Shown in pieces: positions 11,150 to 21,258 of a DNA stretch of 64,000 bases (the first letter of the stretch is position 1; the number at the start of each line of letters is the position of its first letter). The notes beneath the pieces were generated by a model that was given only the letters and a program-made list of their open reading frames with translations, was not told the origin of the DNA and searched no databases. Origin of the DNA: Euptelea pleiosperma (lineage: Eukaryota > Streptophyta > Magnoliopsida > Ranunculales > Eupteleaceae); assembly GCA_035048495.1 (NCBI GenBank), contig CM068541.1, positions 13,523,929 to 13,587,928 on the forward strand, written 5' to 3'. The position numbers were made by a program, and so were the translations under genes.

Positions 11150-12527
11150 AGCAGCATATACAACATTGATTGATTTTTTTTCCCATGTAATTTAGCTTTG
11201 TTGATTCCATTATGATTAACAATTCCATAAAAATTATAATTCATATGAAACCCTTTTTGGACCTGTACGCATATATGTGACTGCGATACCTTTACTCGAA
11301 TAAAAATAGGTAACGACTGTCAATGCTTAAGTGATACCATTGGAAACAACGGTTATTTGGATTTTTGAGAACATTTACAATCAGAGAATCTCATCAATCT
11401 TAACAAGAAATGGAAACAAAAAGATTGGATTGAGATCATTCAATCTACTGTTAGGACTTGATGTTAAATCGATCATGTAAGCAATGATGTGGAAGGTTCT
11501 TCGTAAATATATCAACAAGTTTTACGCAGGAAAATGGATAACACCTAATGCACCAGCATCAGCCTTTTTCATGTACAAACTGATAATCAAGTTCAATGTG
11601 TATTATGTGAGCATTGAATACAGGATTGGAAGCTATATGAGTCGAACTACTGTTGTCACAAAAAGTTGGCAAGGTTTGGGTGACAGGAGCACCAATAGCA
11701 CCAAATGTTTTGCAAGGACGACAAATGTTTTCCGAGGCCGAAGACATAGCTAGATTTGTGTATTTAGCTATCAAGGTAACTGATGTAGGACATCTAACCA
11801 ATACTCCCCAAAAGCTGCGACTATTGGTAGCGTGAGATTAAATTCCTTTATCTCATAGCCCAAATTTAGGCCCTCGATCGAATCCTCCTTCGTGGGTCCC
11901 ATTTCACACGGGTCATCCCACCCCGAGTGTGTCCCATATACACAGGCTGCCCCACTCGAGCCTGGTGTGAAAATGCCCCTGCATTAGTAACCAGCCTAAT
12001 CTGAATCAGAAAGACCATGGAGATTGGGAGAGTTGTGGCCAGAAACCAGGGAAATTAAAAAATACCCATGATTGATATAGTACCCTTACGATAGCGCAAA
12101 TGTGCTTGAATTTACGCTGAATGCGTTATCATACAATCAACATGAAATCACACTTAAGAAGGCTGTATCAGCTTCCACCTTTGACTAATGCAACTATCTT
12201 GAAGCAAATGAGGCCAATGTGTACAGTCCTCCTTATTTTCAAAATAACGGCTGTTATGACGGTAAATCTGTTTTCTCATTTTTTTTTTGCGTACAGGTTG
12301 GAGCGTTACCGTTATAAGAGCTTTATAAACTTTTTAAAACCATGCTACAGATTTTATGTAACATTATGTAAATCGTCTGTTAGTCAAGGATTAAGAGGTC
12401 ATGCAGTCACAGGTCAATGTGAAATTACTTGATCATACAATGCATGGTTAATCACTTCTTTTGGGCCCTCTTAATTTGTTCTTTAATTTTAAAATATATT
12501 AAGGGACAGCATGTGCACCTTACACAT
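11150..12527. other. 3' flank of RLK copy 1, no gene recognised
   Basis: Starts as 3' UTR of copy 1. Several short ORFs overlap at 11484-11835 on both strands, which is typical of chance reading frames or eroded repeats. I see no conserved motif. Around 11850-11960 there is a GC-richer patch of unknown origin. Confidence 0.4.
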
Positions 12528-12850
12528 GGCATACTCTGAAAGTTCGCTGACTGTATAGATGTTTGGACCATCCCTAACTAGGTGGACCTACATACCAAAA
12601 TTCATCCCCATTAGTAATTTCTACCCATTGGATTAGAGTCTTTTTCTTATTTAACCGTGAATTTTGAGCGTTATTTGGAAATGGCACAATATTAGAGACC
12701 ACGGACCGTATGGAAGTTTGGTCCATCCCTAGGTGGACCTACATGCAAAAAGTCAGCCTGACTAATGATTTCTAAGCATTCGATTGGAGTCATTTTCATT
12801 GGTTGATTTTTAACGGGAATTTTGAGCATCACTATATGCTATTTAGCACT
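12528..12850. repeat. MITE family A, two half-copies in tandem
   Basis: Two similar half elements (about 12528-12680 and 12690-12850). Each has the block CTGACTGTATAGATGTTTGG or GGACCGTATGGAAGTTTGG, then GGTGGACCTACATACC, then a CATTGGATT-type motif. The same consensus recurs at 17.7, 18.4-18.9, 38.6, 55.2 and 60.8 kb. Confidence 0.6.
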
Positions 12851-12934
12851 CCAATGATAAACAACATCACCATGCACGTTCATGGACTTTGGACCAAGTG
12901 ATCATTACTCTTTTAATAATGGGGTAAGTAGGAT

Positions 12935-13247
12935 CAAGGTTTAAAGGAGGCCATTTTACCGGTTAAACGGCCGTTAAAAAGGATTGAAACTGCCAGGGGC
13001 AAAAATAAAAAATAAAAAACAGAATTAAGCGGATTTTAACGAAAAAAAAAAAAATGGAATTTAGTGGAAATTAAGAGGATTTTAACAGAAATAAACGGAT
13101 TTAAAGGCCATTTTTTTCACAAACTTTTTTAGAATTAAACGGCTGTTTAAACGATTTTAACAGCCGTTTAATTCAAAAATATAAAATGTGTTTAAACGGA
13201 AACGGGCTTGGGGCGTTACCGTTTAAACGGCCATTTTTAAAACCATG
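12935..13247. mobile_element. hAT-like MITE rich in GTTTAAACGG motifs (family D)
   Basis: Perfect 8-bp target duplication AGTAGGAT (12927-12934 and 13248-13255). Terminal repeats are CAAGGTTTAAAGG and, reverse-complemented, CATGGTTTTAAAA. The interior is built of short GGATTTTAACGG and GTTTAAACGG words in both orientations. It has no coding capacity. A second copy is at 39490-39919. Confidence 0.78.
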
Positions 13248-13379
13248 AGTAGGATAACTTTTTTTTTTTTGCAAAATTAAAATTTTAAAACCATGTCCCA
13301 TAATCCTCACAATCCTCAAAACCATGCCATGTCCCATCCTCAAACCCCACTTATGGATATGTAATTCGGTGGGACACGG

Positions 13380-13674
13380 CATGGTTTTAAAAATGGCCAT
13401 TATAATGAAAAAAACGACTGTTATTTTATGAAAATTTTTGTTAAAAAAGACACCTGTTATTTTCATTATTTTCCATTATAAATTTTACTGAAAATTTGAA
13501 ATTCAAATTTTGAATTTTAGATCCAGTTTTGTCCGTTATTTTTCATTATTTTTTTTCACGTTTTTTCCCATTTTGGTCCCGTGCGTTACAATCCATTATG
13601 ATTACCGTTATAATGGAAAAAGGGTAATGCCCCCAATCTGTTATACCGTTATAATGGTTCCCTTTAAACTTTGG
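13380..13674. mobile_element. hAT-like MITE rich in GTTATAATGG motifs (family E)
   Basis: Starts CATGGTTTTAAAAATGG and ends CCCTTTAAACTTTG, mirroring family D ends. The flanks GGACACGG and GGACATGC could be a worn 8-bp duplication (6 of 8 match). The interior carries CGTTATAATGG-type words. Relatives lie near 54400 and 56085. Confidence 0.6.
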
Positions 13675-13714
13675 GACATGCGTGGTACAAAAATCATTGC
13701 AATATGAGAAAAGG

Positions 13715-14665
13715 AAAGATCACCTTGAGGCTTGAGGGAGGAAATGGGGTAACATTATTTGCACCAATGTTTTCTGTAAGAGCCACCACCACTAACAAAA
13801 AAATGACAAACCCTAAATCTACACCTAACTTTTACTAAAAATAATAAAAATAAAATAAAACTTGCATAAGAAGAGAAACCCGCCACCACCAACCTCTTCT
13901 TCACGCTGGACCACCACCACCACTACCGTAACCACCATCCTCCCTTCGTCCATCAACACCACCACGACCACTGTCCTCCCTTCATCCATCACCACCGCAC
14001 CATATCCTACCACCACCCCACCCCACCGTTAGTCGCGGAGCCAGGAAGGGGCCAGGGGGGCAGTTGCCTGGTTTACTAATTTGTTTAAATTTTTATTTAT
14101 TATTATTATTTTTTACTTCTTGAACTGCCATTTCCTTTGGTTTGTCCCCTCTTGGTTTTTTTCTGTTTTGCGATTTTGCACCTCCACCCCGATCAAATTT
14201 TTGCAATTTTGCGCCCTTTAAACAAAATCCTGGCTCCGTCACTTCCCATTGTCCTCTCTCTCTCTCTCTCTCTCTATCAAAAATATTCCCGTACATGTCG
14301 GCAGGCTAGGGCCGACATGCCTTTGTCTCTATGTTAGCAGGCAACGTCTGACATGGCTTTGGCTATGTGGGAGGGAGGGAGGACGGAGGTGCCTTGTGGT
14401 GGTGGTGGTGGAGGCAGTAGTGGTGGTGGTGGCGGAAGAAGAAGAAGAAGAAGGCGGTGGTGGTGGCGGAAGAAGAAGAAGAAGGCGGTGGTGGAGGTGT
14501 GGTAGAGGACAGTGGTGGTGGGTTCCTCTTCTTCGCCAGGTTTGATTTTTTTTTTGTTCGTATATAAAAGATGAGTGTAGATTTAGTGGTGGTGACACTT
14601 TCAAAAATGTAGGTGCAAATAATGCTACGGGAGGAAACTTAAAGTCAAGTCTTCCCATCCTGCCT
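13715..14665. mobile_element. TIR element with long inverted ends and trinucleotide-repeat interior
   Basis: The left end (about 13725-13830) and right end (about 14560-14660) are inverted copies sharing GAGGAAA, CATTATTTGCACC, CACCACCACTAA and AAATCTACAC. Arms are 100 bp or more, as in Mutator-like elements. The interior holds CAC/GGT and GAA triplet arrays (13885-14030; 14391-14500, with a 34-bp unit repeated), a (CT)n tract at 14253-14275, and a nested fragment with GGCTCCGTCAC at 14030-14240. Short ORFs made of Gly, Arg, Ser or Pro runs here come from the triplets and are not genes. Confidence 0.55.
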
Positions 14666-14898
14666 GATTGCTATGTTCCCTATCGTCAAAGCTAGGTTCA
14701 GACCACTGATGTTGTCTCACACGGTCACACCACACAACTCGTTGTTGAAATTCACACCACACAACTCGTGAAGACCATCCAACAATCCGGAAACTAGGAG
14801 AAAACTTTGGCCGTCGCTTGCGACCGCAATGGTGAGGTGACAGTAATCAGGATTCAGGACTTTGAGATGTAGTCCACATCAGTTTGGAATAGGGTCGT

Positions 14899-15290
14899 GA
14901 TGTCACAAGGTATACCTGAGATCTTTTAAATTGGGGAAGCGGCATTTTTGTTAGTCACCGCTGCCATCTGGGCCCAGTGACCGCATGGATGTTTAACCCA
15001 CCCCTTAGTAGACATTCGTACCAAAAATCAGCTTGTTTGATGATTTTTAGCTGTTGGTTTTAGTAAAAAATAATGTTTATATTCAAGGCTATAAGAACGC
15101 CTTAAAAAGTGCTGAAAAGTGCTAAAATCTAATAGTTAGAATACAACCAGGGTGATTTTGGTTTTGTATATCCACCAAGGGGTGGGATAAACATCCAAGC
15201 GGTCAGTGGGTCCAGATGACATTGACAGCGGTAAGTAGCTAAAATAGTGCTTCCGCATTTGAAACAGTTTCAGGCATACCTTGTTACATC
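14899..15290. mobile_element. Foldback MITE family B, complete copy
   Basis: About 392 bp, almost wholly palindromic. The ends are GATGTCACAAGGTATACC and, reverse-complemented, GATGTAACAAGGTATGCC. Next inward is CTTCCGC, and then paired blocks CTGGGCCCAGTGACCGCATG and the matching CATCCAAGCGGTCAGTGGG. Other copies with the same outer arms are at 20264 and 21499, and an incomplete one at 17225. Confidence 0.75.
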
Positions 15291-15504
15291 TTTTTCCTTT
15301 GGAATATCTCCTTTTTAAACTACGTGGACCGGACAACAATATACAGTATAATACTATTATTCGGTGTTACTATCATTCCTAGGCAGCCGTTAGTCCGGGG
15401 CTGTTAAAAAGATTTTTTTGGTAAGTTCAAAAAAGAAAGGGTAATTTAGTGAAACCACCCTGGTATCCGAAAGTACTTTGTTCTGCCCCTGAACTTTCAA
15501 ACAA

Positions 15505-16632
15505 TGGGAATACCCCCTTTGACCAAACTTCCTGTCATTGTCTCGCATTGTGGCACATGTGTCCGTCAGTTGTGACTTAAAAATAGTACTGTTTTGCCCT
15601 TCTCTCTCCTTTCGTGTAACTCCCCTAACACCACCACCACCACAGTATGGAGACCAACGGAGACGGCCGGCCGGTAATGGTTGCCGGAGATACAAAAACT
15701 TCTGGTGGCTGTGAAGCTTGCAACGGCAGCATTGAAAAGTCCAAAAAGGACACTTCTTCTCCAAATTTTGTTTGGGAAATTAGTCTCTGTGAAAAAAACC
15801 AAAGATTTTCGATTTTTTTCTTCTTTTATTTATCGACTTTTTTCTGATTTTTTTTCCTTTTCCAAACAGATTTGAAGGCGCGATGTCTCAACTTTCATAG
15901 TTAGTAACGCCTTGTTCATGCATTCCCAACACATTATTTTCTCCATTTAAACAGTCCTCTTGATCAAATCTCTATAACCCATATCTCCATCTCTTCAAAT
16001 CTCAAATCTCCTCTGTTTTCTCTCCAACGATAACCATGGTGGTCTTGTCTAAATCGACATTGAACCAGTTTGCTCTTTTCAAAACCCGCAAACCCACAAG
16101 TTTCTTCACTAGTATTCTTATAAATTGCTCCTCCTCCGGTCCCAGCCACACCACCTGGCCGAATTGGATTCACAACTAGACTCAACAACGACATAAAACA
16201 AACCAGCATCTTCAGGATCTAAAACACTGCTAATGACTGGCGACCCATACTGTTCCTCTCGAATCAAATCCGACAACAACCACCACTCTGCAGAACTATG
16301 ATTTCTCTTACGATCTCCCTTGAAAATTCACGCACGAAGTTCCGAGGCGTGGCTTCTTTGTTTGCAAGCAAAGAGCTCCAGAGTGCCTTGGTGGTGGTTT
16401 TGAACCGGGAGGGCATAGTTTAGGGTCGGGTCATAAGTAGGCTGGTAGTGGCGGTGATGGTGGCAGGCTGGCAACATTTGGTGGTGGTGTTAAGGCTTAC
16501 GGGTGGTTACATACATGGAAGGAGAGATATAAGGGACATAAAAGTATTTTTACGCTAACACTTGTGCCACGTGACGTGGCAGAGTGAGTCAATGATGACA
16601 AGTTTGATCACCCCCCCCCCCCCCCCCCCCCC
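15505..16632. mobile_element. TIR element carrying gene-like sequence (possible Pack-MULE)
   Basis: Inverted ends: left, about 15505-15555, ACCCCCTTTGACCAAACTT and later GTGGCACATGTG; right, about 16565-16615, reverse-complements to GTGATCAAACTTGTCATC and GCCACGTCACGTGGCAC. The GC-rich interior is unlike its surroundings. It includes a minus-strand stretch (16370 down to 16050) reading ALWSSLLANKEATPRNFVRE and LQSGGCC, which looks like part of an exon but has stops. I do not recognise the source gene. The element was probably non-autonomous. Confidence 0.5.
16611..16632. repeat. Homopolymer of 22 C
   Basis: Uninterrupted run of 22 cytosines at the right edge of the TIR element. Length may be unreliable in assembly. 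Confidence 0.9.
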
Positions 16633-16639
16633 GGCTGTG

Positions 16640-17224
16640 TAAATATTTTCATGCCGATTATGCCTTGATGAGAAAATTTTATTTTCTCGCTGAAAAATTA
16701 CTATTTTGAATAAAAATTAATTTTTTAATATATAAAAAAGATAAAAATAATTTTTTTTTTATCCTTCCACATAATATGTGGTTCCCGCACTCGCCCAACC
16801 TATTCTTGACTTACTTCGATGTGGGACCCACTCAAATTGAAAGAAAATGAAATAAGCTGAAGTGAGCTAGCTCATACACGTACCAATCATTGTTAAATAT
16901 TAATATGAGTGAATATTTAGCCAAGATAATATTCGTCTGGGCTAAATATTCGCCCCGTCGGAACTCTTTTTCTCACGTACCAAACAGAAACTGTCCCAGT
17001 CGTGCACAATGATAATCAAAACTGTCCCAGTCGTGCACAATGATAATCTAGATTCTAGACACTGACACCGTTGGAATCTATTTTTGCTCATGTGCATTGG
17101 AAGGGGCAAGTAAAAAAAAAAAGGTTCAGGTGGTCTTGCACATACCTAGATGGGGCCTGTGAAGTGGGCCCTACTCAACTTTAAATATTGATTAATTTTT
17201 TTTCTTTAAAGCAGAAAAAGTTGC
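16640..17224. other. Intergenic stretch with a 31-bp tandem duplication
   Basis: No gene seen. A 31-bp sequence starting AAACTGTCCCAGTCGTGCAC occurs twice without interruption (16988 and 17019). Confidence 0.6.
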
Positions 17225-17546
17225 CCTCTGGGCCCACTAACAGCATGTTGTTTAGCCCACACCTTGGTGGATATACACACCAAAAATCACCCTGATTGGT
17301 AATCTTTAGCTATTAGATTTTAGTACTTTTTAAGGCGTGATTCTAGCCATTGGATTCAGCAAATTTTTTGGATACTAAATCCAATGACTAAAAATCATCA
17401 AACAAGCAGAAGTTTGGTTTACATGTCGATCAAATGGTGGGTTAAACATCCATGCGGTCATTTGCCCCATCTAGCATTGGTGAGTAACAAAAATTACTAT
17501 ACCTGACACTTTAATTTGGCGTCAGGTCTGCCTTGTTACATCACGA
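17225..17546. mobile_element. Foldback MITE family B, left arm truncated
   Basis: Internal blocks CTCTGGGCCCACTAACAGC and CATCCATGCGGTCA are present, as is the right arm ending CCTTGTTACATC. The left outer arm is missing or diverged. Confidence 0.6.
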
Positions 17547-17679
17547 CACTTCCAAAAATGCCCTTTTAACCCATAGCTAAAGGGAGAATGACCACCCTCT
17601 CTCAATTCTGGCCTGCGACCTTCCCTCTTAAGGTCTTGGACACCTGCTAAGAGAAGTTTTGATCGAGGCATTTTTTATT

Positions 17680-18010
17680 AGTTCATTCAGGTAGCACCTA
17701 AAAATGCCACGTGGCACTTAGAGACCAATGACCGTCAGACCATCCCTATGTGGACCTACAAACCAAAAACATCCAGATTGGCGGTTTATAACTGTTAGAT
17801 TTTAGTCTTTTTTATGGGTTGATTTTAGACCGTGGGATTCGAGCATTATTTTGAGGTACTCGGATCCAATGGCTAAAAATTACCAATCAGGCTGAATTTT
17901 GGTATGTACGTCCATCTAGGGATGGGCCAAACATCCATACAGTCATTAGTCTCTAACAGTGTGCCATGTGACATTTTTAAGTGGTGCCCGGATGCCTTGA
18001 TGAATTTTTT
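17680..18010. mobile_element. Foldback MITE family A, complete copy
   Basis: Arms pair as GCACCTAAAAATGCCACGTG and (reverse-complemented) CACTTAAAAATGTCACATG. Inside are GACCGTCAGACCATCCCTA and GATGGGCCAAACATCCATAC, with the central TTGGATT/AATCCAA words. It has no coding capacity. Confidence 0.65.
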
Positions 18011-18173
18011 TTTCTCACCCTGCCCCAGTTAGACAGTCATTTGCCGTCTTGCCCCCTAAACAAAAACCTGGCTCCGCCACTGTCTGTAGATCCAGACTAC
18101 TAAAGGTCCTTTGTGGATTCATGCCACAAATCTTGAACTTCATAATTTTAGGGCTGTCAATGGAGAATAAATC

Positions 18174-18300
18174 ATTTTTTTTTGCGAGGAAAGCCCATTT
18201 TGTAGAGATCAGTAACTCGGTGAAGGCAGGTTTTGAACCCAGGTCTATGGTATCATCACCCACAAACTTTACCAACCGAGCAAGCTGGCACCTTCTACAA
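18174..18300 (-). mobile_element. tRNA-derived SINE, copy 1
   Basis: Perfect 10-bp target duplication AGAATAAATC (18164-18173 and 18301-18310). Read on the minus strand it starts with a Pol III promoter-like region: an A-box-like GCTTGCTCGGTTGGTAAAG and a B-box-like GGTTCAAAACC. It ends in poly(A), seen as T at 18175-18183. Two more copies are at 19418 and 58425, both also on the minus strand. Confidence 0.8.
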
Positions 18301-18328
18301 AGAATAAATCTTTGACGATGGACACACT

Positions 18329-18870
18329 TCTGTCAGTATGAGCCACGTGGTACACTCTTAGAGCGAAAATCTTGCCTGACCACCGATGGTCATGGAGTTC
18401 TCGACGCGTAACCGAGTTCTTTTTGCCACATACCCAGGTGAGTGTTTTAAAGATTTCTTTTTTAATTTTTAATACAAAGACAAAAAGCACTTGGGTACAT
18501 GTCAAGAATTCTGTGGTGTTTTTCTTGTACAAAATTCAGGTGCCGAGAACTCTGTGGATGGTCAACGGTCAGGCAAGTTTTACTCCACTCTTAGAGACTA
18601 CTAACTAAACGGATGTTTGATCTATCACTAAGACCTACATACTAAGAATTAGCACGATTAGTTATTTCTAACCGTTGGATCTGAGTACCCATAAAATGTT
18701 GCTTGACCCATAGAAAAAAATTAACCCATGAAAAAGACTACAATCCAACGGTTAGAAATCACTAATCAAGCTGATTTTTGGTATGTAGGTCCACTTAGGG
18801 AAGGGCTAAACATCCATGCAGTTAGTGATCTCTAAGAGATTGCCATGTGGCTCATACTGACTGGTGCCTA
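18329..18870. mobile_element. Foldback MITE family A, split by a nested insert
   Basis: Left end TCTGTCAGTATGAGCCACG pairs with right end CATGTGGCTCATACTGACTG. It holds the usual CATCCATGCAGTTAGTGATC and GGTCCACTTAGGGAAGGGC blocks. A 222-bp element sits in its left arm at 18364-18585. Confidence 0.7.
18364..18585. mobile_element. 222-bp TIR element nested in family A MITE
   Basis: Flanked by CACTCTTAGAG on both sides (18353-18363 and 18586-18596), an 11-bp duplication. Inverted ends share CTTGCCTGACC and then GAGTTCTCG (left) against the reverse complement of CGAGAACTC (right). A duplication of 9-11 bp suggests a Mutator-like origin. Confidence 0.65.
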
Positions 18871-19033
18871 TCATGGAAGATTTACTTGTCAACGGATATT
18901 ATTGGAATAGAATATAAGTATATCTGAATCCAAATCAGGAAAAATATTCGGTATCTAAATTCGATTTGGAATCGACGGATATTTTGAATCAATATCGAAT
19001 TCGAATCAGATTAACTTATCAGATATCAAATAA

Positions 19034-19255
19034 TATCCATATATATATATGGTGAAGAAATCATGATCCTCACAAAAATTCAAATTATTCCGATATTCAT
19101 AGACTGGTTTACGAGTTGAAGAATTATGGACTGTCTATTTTTATCCTTAACTTGAAAACCACATTTGACGGGGTTAGAAATTTCAGAATGTGCTGATTTT
19201 TTGTAAGGGTGATCTATATGGTGAGGAGATCATCCTCACAAAAAATTCAGCTATT
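19034..19255. repeat. Degenerate TIR element related to the one at 60056
   Basis: Contains GGTGAGGAGATCATCCTCAC and GTGCTGATTTTTTGTAAGGG, close to GCTGAGGAGATCATCCTCAC and ATTACTGATTTTTTGTGAGG at 60165-60240. Ends are unclear here. Confidence 0.4.
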
Positions 19256-19417
19256 ATATTGATTCATCTTCCATGTGGGTATGCCAAAAATGGTGTAAAA
19301 AATGTTGTATGAAATTGTTGTCCCCCCTATCATGTGCTGAAGCCTCAATCCTGGTCCAACCAATTTGAAGGGGCCAACCAAATCCTAGCCCAACGTCAGG
19401 TTGAACTTGCCCAAGTT

Positions 19418-19538
19418 ATTTTTTGCAAGGTAAGCCTATTTTTAAAGAGATCAGTAACCTGGTGAAGGCGGGGTTTTGAACCCTATCTATGGCATCATCA
19501 CCCACAAACTTTACTGACTGAGCAAGCTGACACCTTCA
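19418..19538 (-). mobile_element. tRNA-derived SINE, copy 2
   Basis: Same body as the SINE at 18174, with the B-box-like GGTTCAAAACCCC on the minus strand. The flanking duplication of about 15 bp ends in CCAAGTT (19403-19417 and 19539-19553, two mismatches). The tail is a short T run at 19419-19424. Confidence 0.7.
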
Positions 19539-19929
19539 GAACTCGTCCAAGTTGCAGCCTTAGAGAGAGACACTAGTTTAATGAGATCTGTCGCTAGAAT
19601 TCGGTTGATTACATATTCGACCTCATCGGTAGAGACAATCCACTATACATTGTTGTGTTATAATGATTGGCTTTTCATTTGGATCCTGCTAAAATTAGAG
19701 AACTTAGAAATAGATAGATTCCTTGTGAGAGATCTATAAGATTTAGAATCCTCTTCAAATATGAAAGGTAGCCACGTACCGAAGGAAATAAGTGAATGAT
19801 TGGTGCATCGTGGGCAGGTACGGGTGGGTGTAACACGGTGTGCAATGCAGCAATAGTCTAAGGCGAAGTCTCTGTATAAGGCAATTTATCTTTAATATAT
19901 TAATACATCTGGTATTAATTAAAAATTCT

Positions 19930-20110
19930 AACTCTAAAAATCAGTTTGATTGATGATTTCTAGCCATTGGATTTACTATCCAAAAACCATGCTTGAATCC
20001 GACGACTAGATTCAACCCTAAAAAGTTCTAAAATCTATAGCTAGAAATAACCAATCAGGTTGAATTTTGGTTTGTATATCCAATAAGGAGTGGGCTAAAC
20101 ATCATATGGA
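19930..20110. repeat. Family B MITE fragment
   Basis: Right two thirds of the family B core: TTTGATTGATGATTTCTAGCC, then AATCAGGTTGAATTTTGG and GAGTGGGCTAAACATC. The left block with GGGCCC is missing. Confidence 0.5.
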
Positions 20111-20263
20111 ATTTGTAGACCCAGAAAAAAGTCCTATAGTGGGACCTGGGCTGTGGTCTTCTCTCACCAAGCAGCCGCCTCAGGCGGCTGCCTTGATAAC
20201 CTCTAAGGTAGAGACGAGTTAGACATGGGGACCTGTGTTACCGACATTATCCACAAGGAAAAA

Positions 20264-20645
20264 GATGTAACAAGGTATGCCTGAAACTGTAGCACTGCGG
20301 AAGCATGATTTTTGTTACTCACCACTGTCATCTGGGCCCACTGACCGAATGGATGTTTATCCCACCCCTTGGTGGATATACACACCAAAAATCACCTTAA
20401 TTTGTAACCATTAGATTTTAGCATTTCTTAGAACTTTTAAGGCATTCTTATAGCCGTTGAATGCAACCATTTTTTGAGTACTAAAACCAACGGCTAAAAA
20501 TCCTTAAACAAGCTGATTTTTGGTATGAATATCTATTAAGGGGTGGGCTAAACATCCTTGCGGTCAGTGGGTCCAGATGGCAGCGGTGACTACCAAAACT
20601 GCCGCTTCCGCAAATGAAAAGATCTCAGGTATACCTTGTTACATC
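20264..20645. mobile_element. Foldback MITE family B, complete copy at the promoter of RLK copy 2
   Basis: Starts GATGTAACAAGGTATGCCTG and ends with the reverse complement of GATGTAACAAGGTATACCTG. Core blocks are CTGGGCCCACTGACCGAATG and CATCCTTGCGGTCAGTGGG. Its right end lies only about 17 bp before the likely TATA box of RLK copy 2. Confidence 0.78.
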
Positions 20646-20662
20646 ACGACCCTGTACCCAAT

Positions 20663-20669
20663 TATAAAA
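20663..20669 (+). promoter_or_regulatory. Likely TATA box of RLK copy 2
   Basis: TATAAAA lies about 255 bp upstream of the ATG at 20918. Between them there is no other ATG-led ORF of note, only pyrimidine-rich leader sequence. It is placed by sequence and position only. Confidence 0.45.
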
Positions 20670-20917
20670 GATTTTCCTTTTTTCGGTAAAAAGCGTTGTC
20701 TGATTACTTGTGACTTTTCTATTCTGTTCCCACCCTTCGTTCAATCAAAGTAGTTCATTATAAATTCAGATTTTCACCAGAATCTGGAGAATTGTCTCTG
20801 CCCTTCAAATTCAGAGCTCTTCTTGTTCGTATGTTCTGGGGTTTCCGATCTAACGATCCAAAAGCTGAGGTAGTCGTAGTGCTTTAGATCTCACCTGGAC
20901 CGAGCTGGGGCTCAGAG

Positions 20918-21008
20918 ATGTTGGACAGGCGTGTTTTCCTTGTCCTGGTTCTTGCTTTCAGTTGCTTGGTCACGTTCCCATTCGCAGCAACTCTTGTGCC
21001 AGACGAAG
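20918..21008 (+). CDS. Signal-peptide exon of RLK copy 2
   Basis: ATG at 20918 opens MLDRRVFLVLVLAFSCLVTF and then PFAATLVPDE, with a donor GTAAGT after phase 1. A basic start, a hydrophobic core and small residues before the cut make a good secretion signal. The closing PDE joins VEALEQIG of the exon at 37100, matching the PxDEVEAL start of mature LRR VIII-2 ectodomains. This linkage across 16 kb rests on phase and family resemblance. Confidence 0.78.
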
Positions 21009-21258
21009 GTAAGTCTTCTATACAATGAAATTAAATGATGGGGAACGGTGGTGAACCTGAATCCCCAGTGGTTTAGGATCTAAAATAATTGAGAACTGCC
21101 AGGATAACAGTTAATAACATCGTTATATTCATAATTTCGAAATTCGACTGAGATGTTTTTTGGGTATACTCCAGCTAGTGATCTCGATTAGTAATTATTT
21201 GCTCAGTTGACTCGAACTCTACTCACACTTTTTTTTTTAATTTTTGAACCGTCTCATT

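Noticed and set aside
11484..11835. Overlapping ORFs downstream of RLK copy 1
   Set aside because: Both strands open by chance over about 300 bp; no recognisable motif in any frame.
14249..14658. Overlapping ORFs rich in Gly/Arg/Val or Ser/Thr/Pro on both strands
   Set aside because: They are translations of GGT and GAA triplet arrays inside a TIR element.
18174..18300. Possible true tRNA gene
   Set aside because: Has box-like sites but no cloverleaf; it has poly(A) and target duplications, so it is a SINE.
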